From assembly GCF_000689255.1 (NCBI RefSeq), contig NZ_HG964446.1, positions 3,454,734-3,518,733 of the forward strand: 64,000 bases of DNA. The letters are read 5' to 3'. Position 1 is the stretch's first letter, and every line of letters starts with the position of its first letter. Positions 27,404 to 37,832 of the stretch are shown here, one piece after another. Position numbers and translations under genes: made by a program. Source of the stretch: Mycobacterium triplex (lineage in GTDB: Bacteria > Actinomycetota > Actinomycetes > Mycobacteriales > Mycobacteriaceae). The notes beneath the pieces are model-generated. The model was not told the origin of the DNA and ran no database searches. It worked only from the letters and a program-made list of their open reading frames with translations.

Positions 27404-28513
27404 ATGGAGATCGGAATATTCCTGATGCCGGCCCATCCACCGGAGCGGAGCCTCTACGACGCCACCCAATGGGACCTCGACATGATCGAACTGGCCGATC
27501 AACTCGGGTACGTCGAAGCGTGGGTCGGGGAGCATTTCACCGTGCCCTGGGAGCCGATCTGCGCCCCCGACCTGCTGTTGGCGCAGGCGCTGCTGCGGAC
27601 GAAGTCCATCAAGCTTGCGCCCGGCGCGCATCTGCTGCCGTACCATCACCCGGTCGAATTAGCCCATCGGGTGGCCTATTTCGACCACCTTGCGCAGGGC
27701 CGATTCATGCTGGGCGTGGGAGCCAGTGGAATCCCCGGTGACTGGGCACTGTACGACGTGGACGGAAAGAACGGCGAGCACCGCGAGATGACTCGGGAAG
27801 CCCTGGAAATCATGTTGCGCATCTGGACCGAGGACGAACCCTGGGAACACCGCGGGAAGTACTGGAACGCCAACGGAATCGCGCCGATGTTCGAGGGCCT
27901 GATGAAGCGTCACATCAAGCCGTTCCAGAAGCCGCATCCCCCCATCGGGGTCACGGGCTTCAGCGCGGGCTCCGAGACGCTGAAGCTGGCCGGCGAGCGC
28001 GGCTACCTGCCGATGAGCCTCGACCTCAACACCGAATACGTGGCGACGCACTGGGATGCGGTGCTGGAAGGCGCCGAACGCGGCGGCCGCACCCCCGACC
28101 GTCGTGATTGGCGCTTGGTCCGTGAGGTTTTCGTCGCCGAGACCGACGAGCAGGCGTTCCGTTACGCCGTCGACGGAACGATGGGACGTGCCATGCGCGA
28201 ATATGTGCTGCCGACGTTCCGCATGTTCGGCATGACCAAGTTCTACAAACACCATCCCTCGGTGGCCGACGACGACGTGACGGCGGAATACCTGGCCGAG
28301 AACACCTTCGTGGTCGGCTCGGTGGACACAGTGGTCGACAAACTCGAAGCCACCTACGACCAGGTCGGCGGATTCGGCCACCTGCTGGTGCTCGGATTCG
28401 ACTACAGCGACAACCCGGGCCCGTGGAACGAGTCACTGCGGCTGCTGGCCGAAGAAGTCATGCCCCGGCTCAACGCGCGCATTGCCAAGAAGCCCGTAGC
28501 GGCGATCGTCTAG
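27404..28513 (+). CDS. melF: MelF, LLM-class flavin monooxygenase
   Basis: A 369-residue luciferase-like monooxygenase, counterpart of Rv1936. It opens MEIGIFLMPAHPPERS; YVEAWVGEHFT and VAYFDHLAQGRFMLGVGASG are flavin-barrel motifs. The family uses reduced flavin and O2. In M. marinum the mel2 locus contributes to resistance to oxidative and nitrosative stress, and the enzyme chemistry is undefined. AGAAGG precedes the ATG. It leads the rightward operon with melG 26 bases downstream; reduced flavin could come from MelG. Confidence 0.9.
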   Translation: MEIGIFLMPAHPPERSLYDATQWDLDMIELADQLGYVEAWVGEHFTVPWEPICAPDLLLAQALLRTKSIKLAPGAHLLPYHHPVELAHRVAYFDHLAQGRFMLGVGASGIPGDWALYDVDGKNGEHREMTREALEIMLRIWTEDEPWEHRGKYWNANGIAPMFEGLMKRHIKPFQKPHPPIGVTGFSAGSETLKLAGERGYLPMSLDLNTEYVATHWDAVLEGAERGGRTPDRRDWRLVREVFVAETDEQAFRYAVDGTMGRAMREYVLPTFRMFGMTKFYKHHPSVADDDVTAEYLAENTFVVGSVDTVVDKLEATYDQVGGFGHLLVLGFDYSDNPGPWNESLRLLAEEVMPRLNARIAKKPVAAIV

Positions 28514-28539
28514 CGATACCTGGCCGGAAGGGCGAACCA

Positions 28540-31074
28540 ATGGCGGATCGCGAAGTCACCGTCGGGTATTCGGACGGCACGCACAAAGCGATGACGGTGC
28601 GGGCCGACCAGACCGTCTTGGATGCCGCCGAGGAACACGGCGTGGCCATCGTCAGCGAATGCCAAAGCGGAATCTGTGGCACCTGTGTCGCCACCTGCAC
28701 TGCCGGCCAGTACGAGATGGGCCGCACCGAAGGTCTGTCCGACGTGGAACGGGATGCACGAAAGATCCTCACCTGCCAGACGTTTGCCACCTCGGATTGC
28801 CGGATCGAACTGCAGTATCCGGCCGACGACAACGCGGCGCGCCTGGTGGCCTGCGACGGTGCGGTGACCGGGGTTGACTTGCTGTCGCCGAGCACCGCGG
28901 TGCTGCGGGTAAAGGTGGCGTCGAAGACCGGGGCGCTGCGCTACCAGGCGGGCCAGTTCGCCCAACTGCAGGTGCCGGGCACCAACACCTGGCGCAACTA
29001 CTCCTACGCGCATCCCGCGGACGGAAGCGGGGAACTGGAATTCATCATCCGACTGCTTCCGGACGGCGTGATGTCGAACTATCTGCGCGATCGCGCCAGG
29101 CCCGGGGACCATATCGCCCTGCGGTGCAGTAAAGGCACTTTCGGTCTGCGCCCCGTCGTTCGGCCGGTGATTTTGGTCGCCGGCGGCACCGGGCTGTCGG
29201 CGATCCTGGCGATGGCGCAGAGCCTGTCCGCCGATACCGCCCATCCCGTCGCCTTGCTCTACGGCGTGACCTCCAGCGAAGACCTGTGCAAGCTCGACGA
29301 ACTCAAGGCGCTGGCCGACCGGGTGCCCGCGGTGGAGGTGCGCGTCATCGTCGCGCACCCGGATCCGGACTGGAACGGACCGACCGGCCTTGTCACCGAT
29401 CTGCTGAACGAAGCAATGCTGTCCGGCGGCGATGCCGACGTCTATCTGTGCGGTCCGGCCCCGATGGTCGAAGCCACCCGAACTTGGCTGGACAACAACG
29501 GATTCCACCGCGTCGGGCTCTACTACGAGAAGTTCGTTCCCAGCGGGGCGGCGCGGCGCCGCAGTCCGGTTCGCCTCGATCACGCCGGCATCGACATCGC
29601 CGAGGTGCGCAGGCGTGGTCGCGGGACCGCGGTCGTCATCGGCGGCAGCATTGCGGGCATCGCCGCGGCGAAGGTGCTCACCGAGACCTTCGACCGGGTC
29701 ATCGTTCTGGAAGCCGACGATCCGCATCGCCGCCGCGAGGGCAGGCCGGGCGCGGCCCAGGGCTGGCACCTGCACCACCTGTTGACCGCTGGCCAGATCG
29801 AGCTGGAGCGATTCTTCCCCGGCATCGTCGACGACATGGTGCGCGAGGGCGCCTTCAAGGTCGACATGGCAGCTCAGTACCGAATCCGGTTGGGCGGCAG
29901 CTGGAAGAAGCCCGGCACCAGCGACATCGAAATCGTCTGTGCGGGACGGCCGTTGCTGGAGTGGTGTGTACGACGGCGCCTTGACGACGAGCCGCGGATA
30001 GACTTCCGCTACGAGTCGCAAGTCGACGACCTGGTCTACGACCGGGCGAACAACGCCATCGTCGGGGTGGCCGTCAGCAAGGACGGCGATTTCGAGGTGG
30101 TGCCGGCCGAATTCGTCGTCGACGCATCCGGCAAGAACACCCGCGTCCCGGAATTCCTGGACCGCATCGGCATCGGGGCCCCCGAGGTCGAGCAGGACAT
30201 CATCAACTGCTTCTACTCGACGATGCAGCACCGGGTTCCGCCGGAGCGGCAGTGGCAGGACAAGGTCATGGTGATCTGCTACGCGTACCGCCCCTACGAG
30301 GACACCTACGCCGCGCAGTACTACACCGACAGCTCGCGCACCATCTTGTCCACCTCCCTGGTGGCGTACAACTGTTACTCGCCGCCGCGCACCGCCCGGG
30401 AGTTCCGCGAATTCGCCGACCTGATGCCCTCCCCGATCGTGGGAGAGAACATCGACGGGCTGGAACCGGCGTCGCCGATCTACAACTTCCGCTATCCGAA
30501 CATGCTCTGGTTGCACTACGAGCGCAAGCGCCAGCTGCCGCGCGCGTTGCTGGCCGTCGGCGACGCGTACACCAGCGCCGACCCGGTGTCCGGCCTGGGT
30601 ATGAGCCTGGCGCTCAAGGAAGTTCGGGAGATGCAGGTGCTGCTGGCCAAATACGGCCCGGGTCACCACGATCTTCCGCGCCGCTACTACAAGACGATCG
30701 CCAAGATGGCCCACACGGCGTGGTTCGTGATCCGCGAACAGAATCTGCGCTTCGACTGGATGAAAGACGTGGACAAGAAGCGTCCCTTCTATTTCCGCAT
30801 ACTCACCTGGTACATGGATCGCCTGACGGAATTGGTGCACGACGACCTCGACACCTATCGCGAATTCTTGGCCGTCCTGCACCTCGTCAAACCACCGCTG
30901 GCGCTGATGACCCCCGGAATCGCCGGCCGCGTCATCGGCAAGTGGGCGCGGACGCGCTTGGCGGGCCAAAAAACGCTGATCGCCCGCAACTACGAAAATC
31001 GCGCGGCACCCCCCGTGGACCACGCGAACCCGCTTGTCGCCGTTGGTAGTTCGACTCCCGGCCACACCCGTTAG
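28540..31074 (+). CDS. melG: MelG, ferredoxin-reductase-flavoprotein monooxygenase fusion
   Basis: An 844-residue three-part protein, counterpart of Rv1937. Part 1 is a plant-type 2Fe-2S ferredoxin with Cys41, Cys46, Cys49 and Cys79. Part 2 is a ferredoxin-NAD(P) reductase with RNYSYAHP for flavin and VAGGTGLSA (near 214) for the nicotinamide cofactor. Part 3 is an FAD-dependent hydroxylase/dehydrogenase domain with VIGGSIAGIAAAK (near 367) and AVGDAYTSADPVSGLG (near 673). One chain thus holds an electron supply and an FAD oxidoreductase. ATG 28540 follows CCGGAAGGGCG. Substrate unknown. Confidence 0.9.
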   Translation: MADREVTVGYSDGTHKAMTVRADQTVLDAAEEHGVAIVSECQSGICGTCVATCTAGQYEMGRTEGLSDVERDARKILTCQTFATSDCRIELQYPADDNAARLVACDGAVTGVDLLSPSTAVLRVKVASKTGALRYQAGQFAQLQVPGTNTWRNYSYAHPADGSGELEFIIRLLPDGVMSNYLRDRARPGDHIALRCSKGTFGLRPVVRPVILVAGGTGLSAILAMAQSLSADTAHPVALLYGVTSSEDLCKLDELKALADRVPAVEVRVIVAHPDPDWNGPTGLVTDLLNEAMLSGGDADVYLCGPAPMVEATRTWLDNNGFHRVGLYYEKFVPSGAARRRSPVRLDHAGIDIAEVRRRGRGTAVVIGGSIAGIAAAKVLTETFDRVIVLEADDPHRRREGRPGAAQGWHLHHLLTAGQIELERFFPGIVDDMVREGAFKVDMAAQYRIRLGGSWKKPGTSDIEIVCAGRPLLEWCVRRRLDDEPRIDFRYESQVDDLVYDRANNAIVGVAVSKDGDFEVVPAEFVVDASGKNTRVPEFLDRIGIGAPEVEQDIINCFYSTMQHRVPPERQWQDKVMVICYAYRPYEDTYAAQYYTDSSRTILSTSLVAYNCYSPPRTAREFREFADLMPSPIVGENIDGLEPASPIYNFRYPNMLWLHYERKRQLPRALLAVGDAYTSADPVSGLGMSLALKEVREMQVLLAKYGPGHHDLPRRYYKTIAKMAHTAWFVIREQNLRFDWMKDVDKKRPFYFRILTWYMDRLTELVHDDLDTYREFLAVLHLVKPPLALMTPGIAGRVIGKWARTRLAGQKTLIARNYENRAAPPVDHANPLVAVGSSTPGHTR

Positions 31075-31096
31075 ATCCCCCACAAGAAAGGCGAAG

Positions 31097-32152
31097 ATGT
31101 CGCAGGTTCACCGATTCTTGGACTGCCGGGGCACTCGGATTCATGCCGTGGAAGACGGCGAGGGCCCGCTGGTGGTGCTGCTGCACGGCTTTCCCGAATC
31201 CTGGTACTCGTGGCGTAATCAGATTCCCGTGTTGGCCGCCGCCGGCTATCGGGTGGTGGCAATCGACCAGCGCGGCTATGGGCGTTCGTCGAAGTACCGG
31301 GTCCAATCGGCTTACCGCATCAAGGAATTGGTCGGCGACGTCCTCGGCGTCATCGACGCCTGCGGTGCCGACAGTGCCGTCGTGATAGGTCATGACTGGG
31401 GTGCGCCGGTCGCGTGGACCTTCGCATGGCTGCACCCGCACAGCTGCGCCGGGGTGGTCGGGATCAGCGTTCCGTTCGCGGGACGTGGCGTGATCGGGTT
31501 GCCGGGCTGCCCCTTTGGCGAGCACCGCCCCAACGACTATCACGTCGCGCTCGCCGGGGAAGGCCGGGTGTGGTACCAGGATTACTTCTCCGCACAGGAC
31601 GGCATCATCGCCGAAATCGAGGAGGACGTCCGCGGGTGGCTGCTCGGGCTGACCTACACGGTCTCCGGCGAGGGCATGATCGCCGCCACCAAGGCAGCAG
31701 TCGATGCGGGCGTCGACTTGGCGTCGATGGATCCGATCGACGTGATCCGCGCCGGCCCGCTCTGCATGGCCGAAGGCGCAAAACTCAAGGACGCCTTCAT
31801 CTATCCGGAAACCATGCCGGCCTGGCTCACCGACGCCGATCTCGACTTCTACGCCGCCGAGTTCGAGCGCTCCGGCTTCGGTGGGCCGTTGAGCTTCTAT
31901 CACAACATCGACAACGACTGGCACGACCTGGCCGACCAGGAAGGCAAACCGCTGACGCCGCCTGCATTGTTCATCGGCGGGCAGTACGACGTCGGCACCA
32001 CCTGGGGCGCCGAGGCCGTCGAGCGGGCAGCCGAAGTGATGCCGAATTACCGAGGGACCCACATGATTGCCGATGTGGGGCACTGGATTCAACAGGAGGC
32101 GCCCGAGCAGACCAACCGGTTGCTGCTGGATTTCCTGGCCGGGCTGGGGTGA
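31097..32152 (+). CDS. ephB: Epoxide hydrolase EphB (MelH)
   Basis: A 351-residue alpha/beta-hydrolase-fold epoxide hydrolase. HGFPESWYSWR carries the HGxP oxyanion motif, GHDWGAP the nucleophile Asp near residue 100, and a cap domain follows before the C-terminal DVGHWIQQEAP histidine. It opens an epoxide to a vicinal diol. ATG 31097 is preferred, with AAGAAAGG upstream. Flanked by melG and ribA1, it would process an epoxide made by MelF or MelG; that order of steps is inference. Confidence 0.93.
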   Translation: MSQVHRFLDCRGTRIHAVEDGEGPLVVLLHGFPESWYSWRNQIPVLAAAGYRVVAIDQRGYGRSSKYRVQSAYRIKELVGDVLGVIDACGADSAVVIGHDWGAPVAWTFAWLHPHSCAGVVGISVPFAGRGVIGLPGCPFGEHRPNDYHVALAGEGRVWYQDYFSAQDGIIAEIEEDVRGWLLGLTYTVSGEGMIAATKAAVDAGVDLASMDPIDVIRAGPLCMAEGAKLKDAFIYPETMPAWLTDADLDFYAAEFERSGFGGPLSFYHNIDNDWHDLADQEGKPLTPPALFIGGQYDVGTTWGAEAVERAAEVMPNYRGTHMIADVGHWIQQEAPEQTNRLLLDFLAGLG

Positions 32153-32174
32153 TGAGAATGGCGGGGGAGCACGG

Positions 32175-33239
32175 ATGAAAACCACCGACGTGCGCGTGCT
32201 GCGCGCGATCACGGCGATCGCGACGGGACAATCCGTTGTCGTCAAAGGCGATTCGGACGGCGACGGCTACCTTGTCTTCGCCGCCGACGCCGCAACGCCA
32301 CAACTGCTGGCGTTCATGGTTCGCCACACCTCCGGCTATGTGCGGGTGGCGCTGCCGGAATCCGAATGCGAGCGGCTGAATCTGCCGCCGATGTGTCACC
32401 GGGACACCGCGCTGTGCGTGTCGGTCGACGTGCGCGGGACGGGCACGGGAATCTCGGCAACGGATCGCGCCCGCACCGTCGCCGCGCTGGCGGCCGGCGC
32501 CTCGCGGCCCTCGGATTTCCATCGCCCGGGACACGTGGTCCCACTGCGGGCCGGCACGGATGGAGTGCTGGGCCGGCGTGGGGCCGCGGAGGCGGCCGTC
32601 GACCTCGCCGGTCTCGCCGGACGGCGGCGCGCGGCCGCGCTGTGCGAGATCGTCTCGCGGCGCAACCCCGCGCTGATGGCGCGCGGTGCCGAGTTGACGG
32701 AGTTCGCTGTCCAACACGGGCTGCCCGTCGTCTCGCTCGAGGAGCTGGTGGCGTATCGGCGGCGCACCGAACCTCAGGTGACACGTCTGACGCAGACCGT
32801 CCTGCCCACCTGGGCGGGCGATTCGCGCGTTATCGGCTTCCGCGACGCCCACCATGGTGGCGAGCATCTGGCGATGATCGTCGGCTCGGCCGGGGCCGGA
32901 GTGCCGGTGCCGCTGCACGTCCACGTCGAATGCCTGACCGGGGATGTGTTCGGCTCGAAGGCGTGCCGATGCGGCGGCGAACTCAATGGCGCGCTGGCCC
33001 AGATGTCGGCCCGGGGCAGCGGCGTGGTGATCTACCTGCGTCCGCCCGGACCGCCGCGGGCGTGCGGGCTGTTCCCCCGGCGTGCCGACCCGATGCCGGA
33101 GACCGTGGCGTGGATGCTGCGCGATCTCGGGCTGTATGCCCTCAAACTCTCCGATGACATGCCCGGACTGGGCCTGGTGATGTTCGGGGCAATTCGCGAG
33201 CGCGGCATCGGAACTACAACGTTGGCGGCTGCGGGTTGA
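32175..33239 (+). CDS. ribA1: RibA1/MelJ, degenerate DHBP synthase-GTP cyclohydrolase II-like protein
   Basis: A 354-residue riboflavin-biosynthesis-like protein: residues 1-200 resemble 3,4-dihydroxybutanone phosphate synthase and 205-354 GTP cyclohydrolase II. The DHBP synthase acidic loop (normally DDEDRENEGDL) is here KGDSDGDGYL, losing key acidic residues. The zinc site of the second domain (CLTGDVFGSKACRC) is kept, but the following GQEGRGIGL stretch is replaced by RPPGPPRACGLFP. Enzyme activity in flavin synthesis is therefore doubtful. It lies in the mel2 operon, 22 bases after ephB; melI, which sits here in M. tuberculosis, is absent. Confidence 0.85.
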   Translation: MKTTDVRVLRAITAIATGQSVVVKGDSDGDGYLVFAADAATPQLLAFMVRHTSGYVRVALPESECERLNLPPMCHRDTALCVSVDVRGTGTGISATDRARTVAALAAGASRPSDFHRPGHVVPLRAGTDGVLGRRGAAEAAVDLAGLAGRRRAAALCEIVSRRNPALMARGAELTEFAVQHGLPVVSLEELVAYRRRTEPQVTRLTQTVLPTWAGDSRVIGFRDAHHGGEHLAMIVGSAGAGVPVPLHVHVECLTGDVFGSKACRCGGELNGALAQMSARGSGVVIYLRPPGPPRACGLFPRRADPMPETVAWMLRDLGLYALKLSDDMPGLGLVMFGAIRERGIGTTTLAAAG

Positions 33240-34000
33240 GCCATCCGGATCTGGCCGGCAAGGCCGCGATCGTCACCGGCGCCGGCGCGGGGATCGGCCT
33301 CGCGGTGGCGCAACGGCTCGCCGCCGAGGGTTGTCGCGTGCTGTGCGCCGACATCGACGGCGCCGCGGCCGCCGCGGCCGAGATCGGCTCTGGCGCAATC
33401 GGTCACCGGGTCGACGTCAGCGACGAGGAACAGGTCATCGGCATGGTCGAGGCCTGCGCGACGTCGTTCGGCGGTGTGGACAAACTGGTCTCCAACGCCG
33501 GCATCGTGCACATGGCGTCGCTGATCGACACCACCGTCGAGGACTTCGATCGCGTCCTCGCGACCAACCTGCGCGGGGCATGGCTGTGCACCAAACATGC
33601 CGCGCCCAGAATGATCGAGCGGGGCGGGGGAGCGATCGTGAACATGTCCTCGCTCGCCGGTCATATCGCGGTCGGCGGCACCGGGGCGTATGGCATGTCC
33701 AAGGCCGGCATCAGCCATCTCAGCCGGATCACCGCCGCGGAATTGCGTTCGTCCAACATCCGCGCCAACGCGCTGCTGCCGGCCTTCGTCGACACCCCGA
33801 TGCAACAGACCGCGATGACGATGTTCGACGAAGCACTCGGGCAAGGCGGCGCGCTCGAGATGATCGCCCGCCTGCAGGGGCGGATGGCCACACCGGCAGA
33901 GATGGCCGGCATCGTGGCGTTCCTGCTGTCCGACGATGCGTCGATGATCACCGGAACCACTCAGATCGCTGACGGCGGAACCATCGCCGCGCTGTGGTGA
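33236..34000 (+). CDS. melK: MelK, short-chain dehydrogenase/reductase
   Basis: A 254-residue classical SDR, counterpart of Rv1941. TGAGAGIG binds the cofactor, SNAGI follows, and the catalytic Ser (MSSLAGHI), Tyr and Lys (YGMSKAGI) are intact; an acidic residue (CADIDG) after the second strand favours NAD. TTG at 33236 overlaps the ribA1 stop (TTGA), implying coupled translation. As the last mel2 gene it may oxidise the alcohol released by the epoxide hydrolase. Confidence 0.87.
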   Translation: MSHPDLAGKAAIVTGAGAGIGLAVAQRLAAEGCRVLCADIDGAAAAAAEIGSGAIGHRVDVSDEEQVIGMVEACATSFGGVDKLVSNAGIVHMASLIDTTVEDFDRVLATNLRGAWLCTKHAAPRMIERGGGAIVNMSSLAGHIAVGGTGAYGMSKAGISHLSRITAAELRSSNIRANALLPAFVDTPMQQTAMTMFDEALGQGGALEMIARLQGRMATPAEMAGIVAFLLSDDASMITGTTQIADGGTIAALW

Positions 34001-34076
34001 TCTCATGCCGCCAGACATAAACCACGGCGACGATCCGCGGCGTGTCGTGTATGTGAGTTAAGTGTCGCGAGCGGGG

Positions 34077-35279
34077 TCAGGCAGGTTCGGACCGGCTGGT
34101 CAGAATCGACAGCGCGATCGCGGTGATTTCGTCGGCGACTCCGGCGTAACGGGTGAGATGCCAGGTGCGGGCGACATCTTCGATGAAGCTGATTGCCGCC
34201 GCAACGAGCAGCCGGGCTTCGGCGACGCTGGTCTCGGGCACCACCTTGCGGATGAGCTCGATCCAGACGGCCTCGCGGTCGGCCTGGTTTCTCAGGTAAC
34301 CGTCTCGCACTTCGTCCGAAGCGTGCGACAGTTCGGTGACCGACACGGCAACCAGGTCCGGGGCGTCCAGGCTGATGCGGACGTGTCCCTCGACGAGTGC
34401 GCGCAGACGTTGCACTGCTTCGGAATTCGCGCGGATGGCACGGATGCACTCGAGGCTTCGCCACTCGTCGAGGCGGCGGATCAGCGCGTCCAGGATGGCC
34501 TGCTTGGACGAGAAGGACCGATACAGACCGGGACCCGCGATCCCGGCCCCCTTGCCGATTTCGCTGGTGCTGACGGCCGGATAACCGTGTGCGCGGAAGA
34601 GTCGGGCGCCCGCGGCGAGCAGGGTCTCGTAGCGGGAGAACAGTACGGCTTCGTCGTCGCGCGCAGCCTCGAGCGGGCGCAACTCGCAGACTTCAGGGGT
34701 CTTCGACGCGGCCATACACGCTTGGTACAGGCGCTCTTTGAGCTCGTCGGCGGGCAGTGTCAGGCTGTGCCGGCCGAGGCTGGTCAGCGTGCTGGATACC
34801 GCCCACGCCCGCAGTTCCGAATGCGGCGGGCTCAGACCGGGCACCTCGAGCAGGACGTTGTCGCGCATTCCCGCGACGATCGCGTTGATACGCCGCCGCA
34901 CCTCGGCCCGGTCGTCCTCGTTGAGATAGCGGGACTCGCGCTGCCACAACACCGTCAGGGAGCGCGAGGCGATGGCCGCCGCGATCAAATCCGGAAGCTC
35001 GACGTTCAGGGGTCGCGGCGTCGGCTCGGCCTCGCCGTCGGTGAGACGACGCGCGCTCTGGTATTGATCCTGGCCGGTACGGATCGCTTCGGCCAGCAAC
35101 GCCTGCTTGTTGTCGTAGTGGCGGTACAACGCCCGCGCGGTCACTCCCGCAGCCTCGGCGATGTCCTCCAACTTGACCGAATGGAAACCCCGGTCGATGA
35201 AAAGCCCGACGGCCTGGTCGAGAATCTGCTGCTTTCGGTCCTTCGGGCGGCGCCGCACGGGCTGGGTGACGGTCTCCAT
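34077..35279 (-). CDS. mce3R: Mce3R, double TetR-family repressor
   Basis: A 400-residue repressor holding two TetR units in one chain. The first HTH is near residues 15-60 ([19 protein letters not shown]) and the second near 210-260 ([19 protein letters not shown]). Such an asymmetric pseudo-dimer binds non-palindromic DNA. In M. tuberculosis it represses mce3, mel2 and the echA13-fadE genes. ATG 35279 follows AAGGGGGG; GTG 35288 is also in frame. It is the second gene of a leftward unit, 13 bases after the epoxide-hydrolase-like gene. Unlike in M. tuberculosis it is not next to yrbE3A. Confidence 0.93.
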   Translation of the reverse strand: METVTQPVRRRPKDRKQQILDQAVGLFIDRGFHSVKLEDIAEAAGVTARALYRHYDNKQALLAEAIRTGQDQYQSARRLTDGEAEPTPRPLNVELPDLIAAAIASRSLTVLWQRESRYLNEDDRAEVRRRINAIVAGMRDNVLLEVPGLSPPHSELRAWAVSSTLTSLGRHSLTLPADELKERLYQACMAASKTPEVCELRPLEAARDDEAVLFSRYETLLAAGARLFRAHGYPAVSTSEIGKGAGIAGPGLYRSFSSKQAILDALIRRLDEWRSLECIRAIRANSEAVQRLRALVEGHVRISLDAPDLVAVSVTELSHASDEVRDGYLRNQADREAVWIELIRKVVPETSVAEARLLVAAAISFIEDVARTWHLTRYAGVADEITAIALSILTSRSEPA

Positions 35280-35292
35280 CGACTGCACCCCC

Positions 35293-35685
35293 TTACAGCT
35301 TCATTCCGCTCTGCTCCTCAAAGTCCGCGAGATCAAAGTAGTCGCTGAAGCGGGCGATCTTGCCATTCTTGACCTCGAACACGCCGGTGACCGGGAGCTC
35401 GACTTTCCGGCCGTCGTTCATCGTGAAATAGTCGATACGTTCGACCAGCACCAGACCGGGCTCGGCGGCCAGGGTGCGGATGTCGAGCTTGGCGTCGGAG
35501 AATGCGTCCAGAAACGCCTGAAAAACCGCGCGGATACCGGTGATTCCCTCGATCGGCTCGACCGGCACATTGTGGTAGACCGCGTCGTCGGCAAAGCCGG
35601 CGCAGATGCGGTCCAGGCTGCGCGCCTGCCACGACCCCAGAAAGTCTCGGACAAGCTTCTCGCTGGCTTCCTTCGTGTCGGTCAT
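35293..35685 (-). CDS. Limonene-1,2-epoxide hydrolase-like protein
   Basis: A 130-residue NTF2-fold protein of the limonene-epoxide-hydrolase family. The Arg-x-Asp pair of the active site is seen in VLVERIDYF and the third acid in [11 protein letters not shown], matching the Asp-Arg-Asp arrangement of that enzyme. It should add water to an epoxide. ATG 35685 follows AAAGGAG. It leads mce3R in the same transcript; the operator-like sequence at 35781 lies 96 bases upstream. A second, unrelated epoxide hydrolase (EphB) is in the mel2 operon. Confidence 0.82.
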   Translation of the reverse strand: MTDTKEASEKLVRDFLGSWQARSLDRICAGFADDAVYHNVPVEPIEGITGIRAVFQAFLDAFSDAKLDIRTLAAEPGLVLVERIDYFTMNDGRKVELPVTGVFEVKNGKIARFSDYFDLADFEEQSGMKL

Positions 35686-35780
35686 GCGGACGGCTCCTTT
35701 TCGTCGGACTATCAAAATACATCTTGTCGCATCAAGTGCGCTACCACATGCGATTTGATGTGCTGACATTGAATGATTTG

Positions 35781-35799
35781 ACGTATCCGCTATAGACAT
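35781..35799 (+). promoter_or_regulatory. Inferred Mce3R operator, degenerate copy, LEH-mce3R/SCP2 promoter region
   Basis: ACGTATCCGCTATAGACAT matches the 19-base sequence at 27253 and 41187 in 15 positions, keeping CGTAT, GCTAT and GACAT. An ATGATT five to six bases upstream is shared with the yrbE3A site. It sits midway in the 213-base divergent region, so it could serve autoregulation of mce3R and control of the SCP2-ALDH pair. Confidence 0.5.
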
Positions 35800-35898
35800 A
35801 TGTGCGGCCGCGCGGCCACTGCGCCACCGCGCCTCTCTCCTTCGGGTCACCAAGACTTCCCGTTTGGGGTCTGACCATGGCAGCGCCACGGTGATTGC

Positions 35899-36323
35899 AT
35901 GCCAATCATGAGTTTCTTCACGGATTCCAGTGAGATCGACAGATACATCGGGGGCGTGTTTCGCGAGGCGGGAGACCACCCGCAGTCCGGGCCCAAGTTC
36001 CGCGCCGCCAATATCGTGCTGCGGGTCATCTATACCGATCCGGCCTACGAACTCACTGTGGCGCTGCGCGACGATTTCCAAGTCGTCTGCGGCCCAAGCT
36101 ATCTCAACCCCGACATCACGATGACGATGCCCGCCGACGTGGCGGACCGATTCTGGCGCGGTGACTACAACCTCACCGTCGGCCTGGCCAAGGGCCAGGT
36201 CAAGGCCAAGGGGCAGATCGGCAAGATACTGCGGCTCATCCCGCTGACCAAACCGCTGTTTCCGATGTACCGAGCCAAGATCGCCGAAAAAGATCGCGCG
36301 GTGGCCCCGGAAAGTGGTGACCG

Positions 36324-36327
<4 letters not shown>
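35899..36327 (+). CDS. SCP2 sterol-carrier-like domain protein
   Basis: A 142-residue protein resembling the SCP2 sterol-transfer domain: VLRVIYTDPAYELTVALRDDFQVVCG gives strands, and ITMTMPADVADRFWRGDYNLTVGLAKGQVKAKGQ is the common SCP2 pattern of a helix followed by KGKIK-type turns. Such domains bind lipids or acyl chains. ATG 35899 or ATG 35908 may start it; neither has a strong ribosome-binding site. The stop overlaps the GTG of the aldehyde dehydrogenase gene. Confidence 0.7.
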
Positions 36328-37829
<1,502 letters not shown>

Positions 37830-37832
37830 GCA

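Noticed and set aside
28510..31083. 857-codon frame antisense to melG
   Set aside because: A shadow of a well-supported three-domain gene.
34001..34464. 153-codon minus-strand frame downstream of melK and over the mre3R 3' end
   Set aside because: It overlaps the end of mce3R in another frame and shows no domain; mce3R is clearly coding here.
35686..36081. Upstream extension of the LEH-like gene
   Set aside because: It would cross the operator-containing promoter region and run antisense to the SCP2-like gene; ATG 35685 has AAAGGAG.
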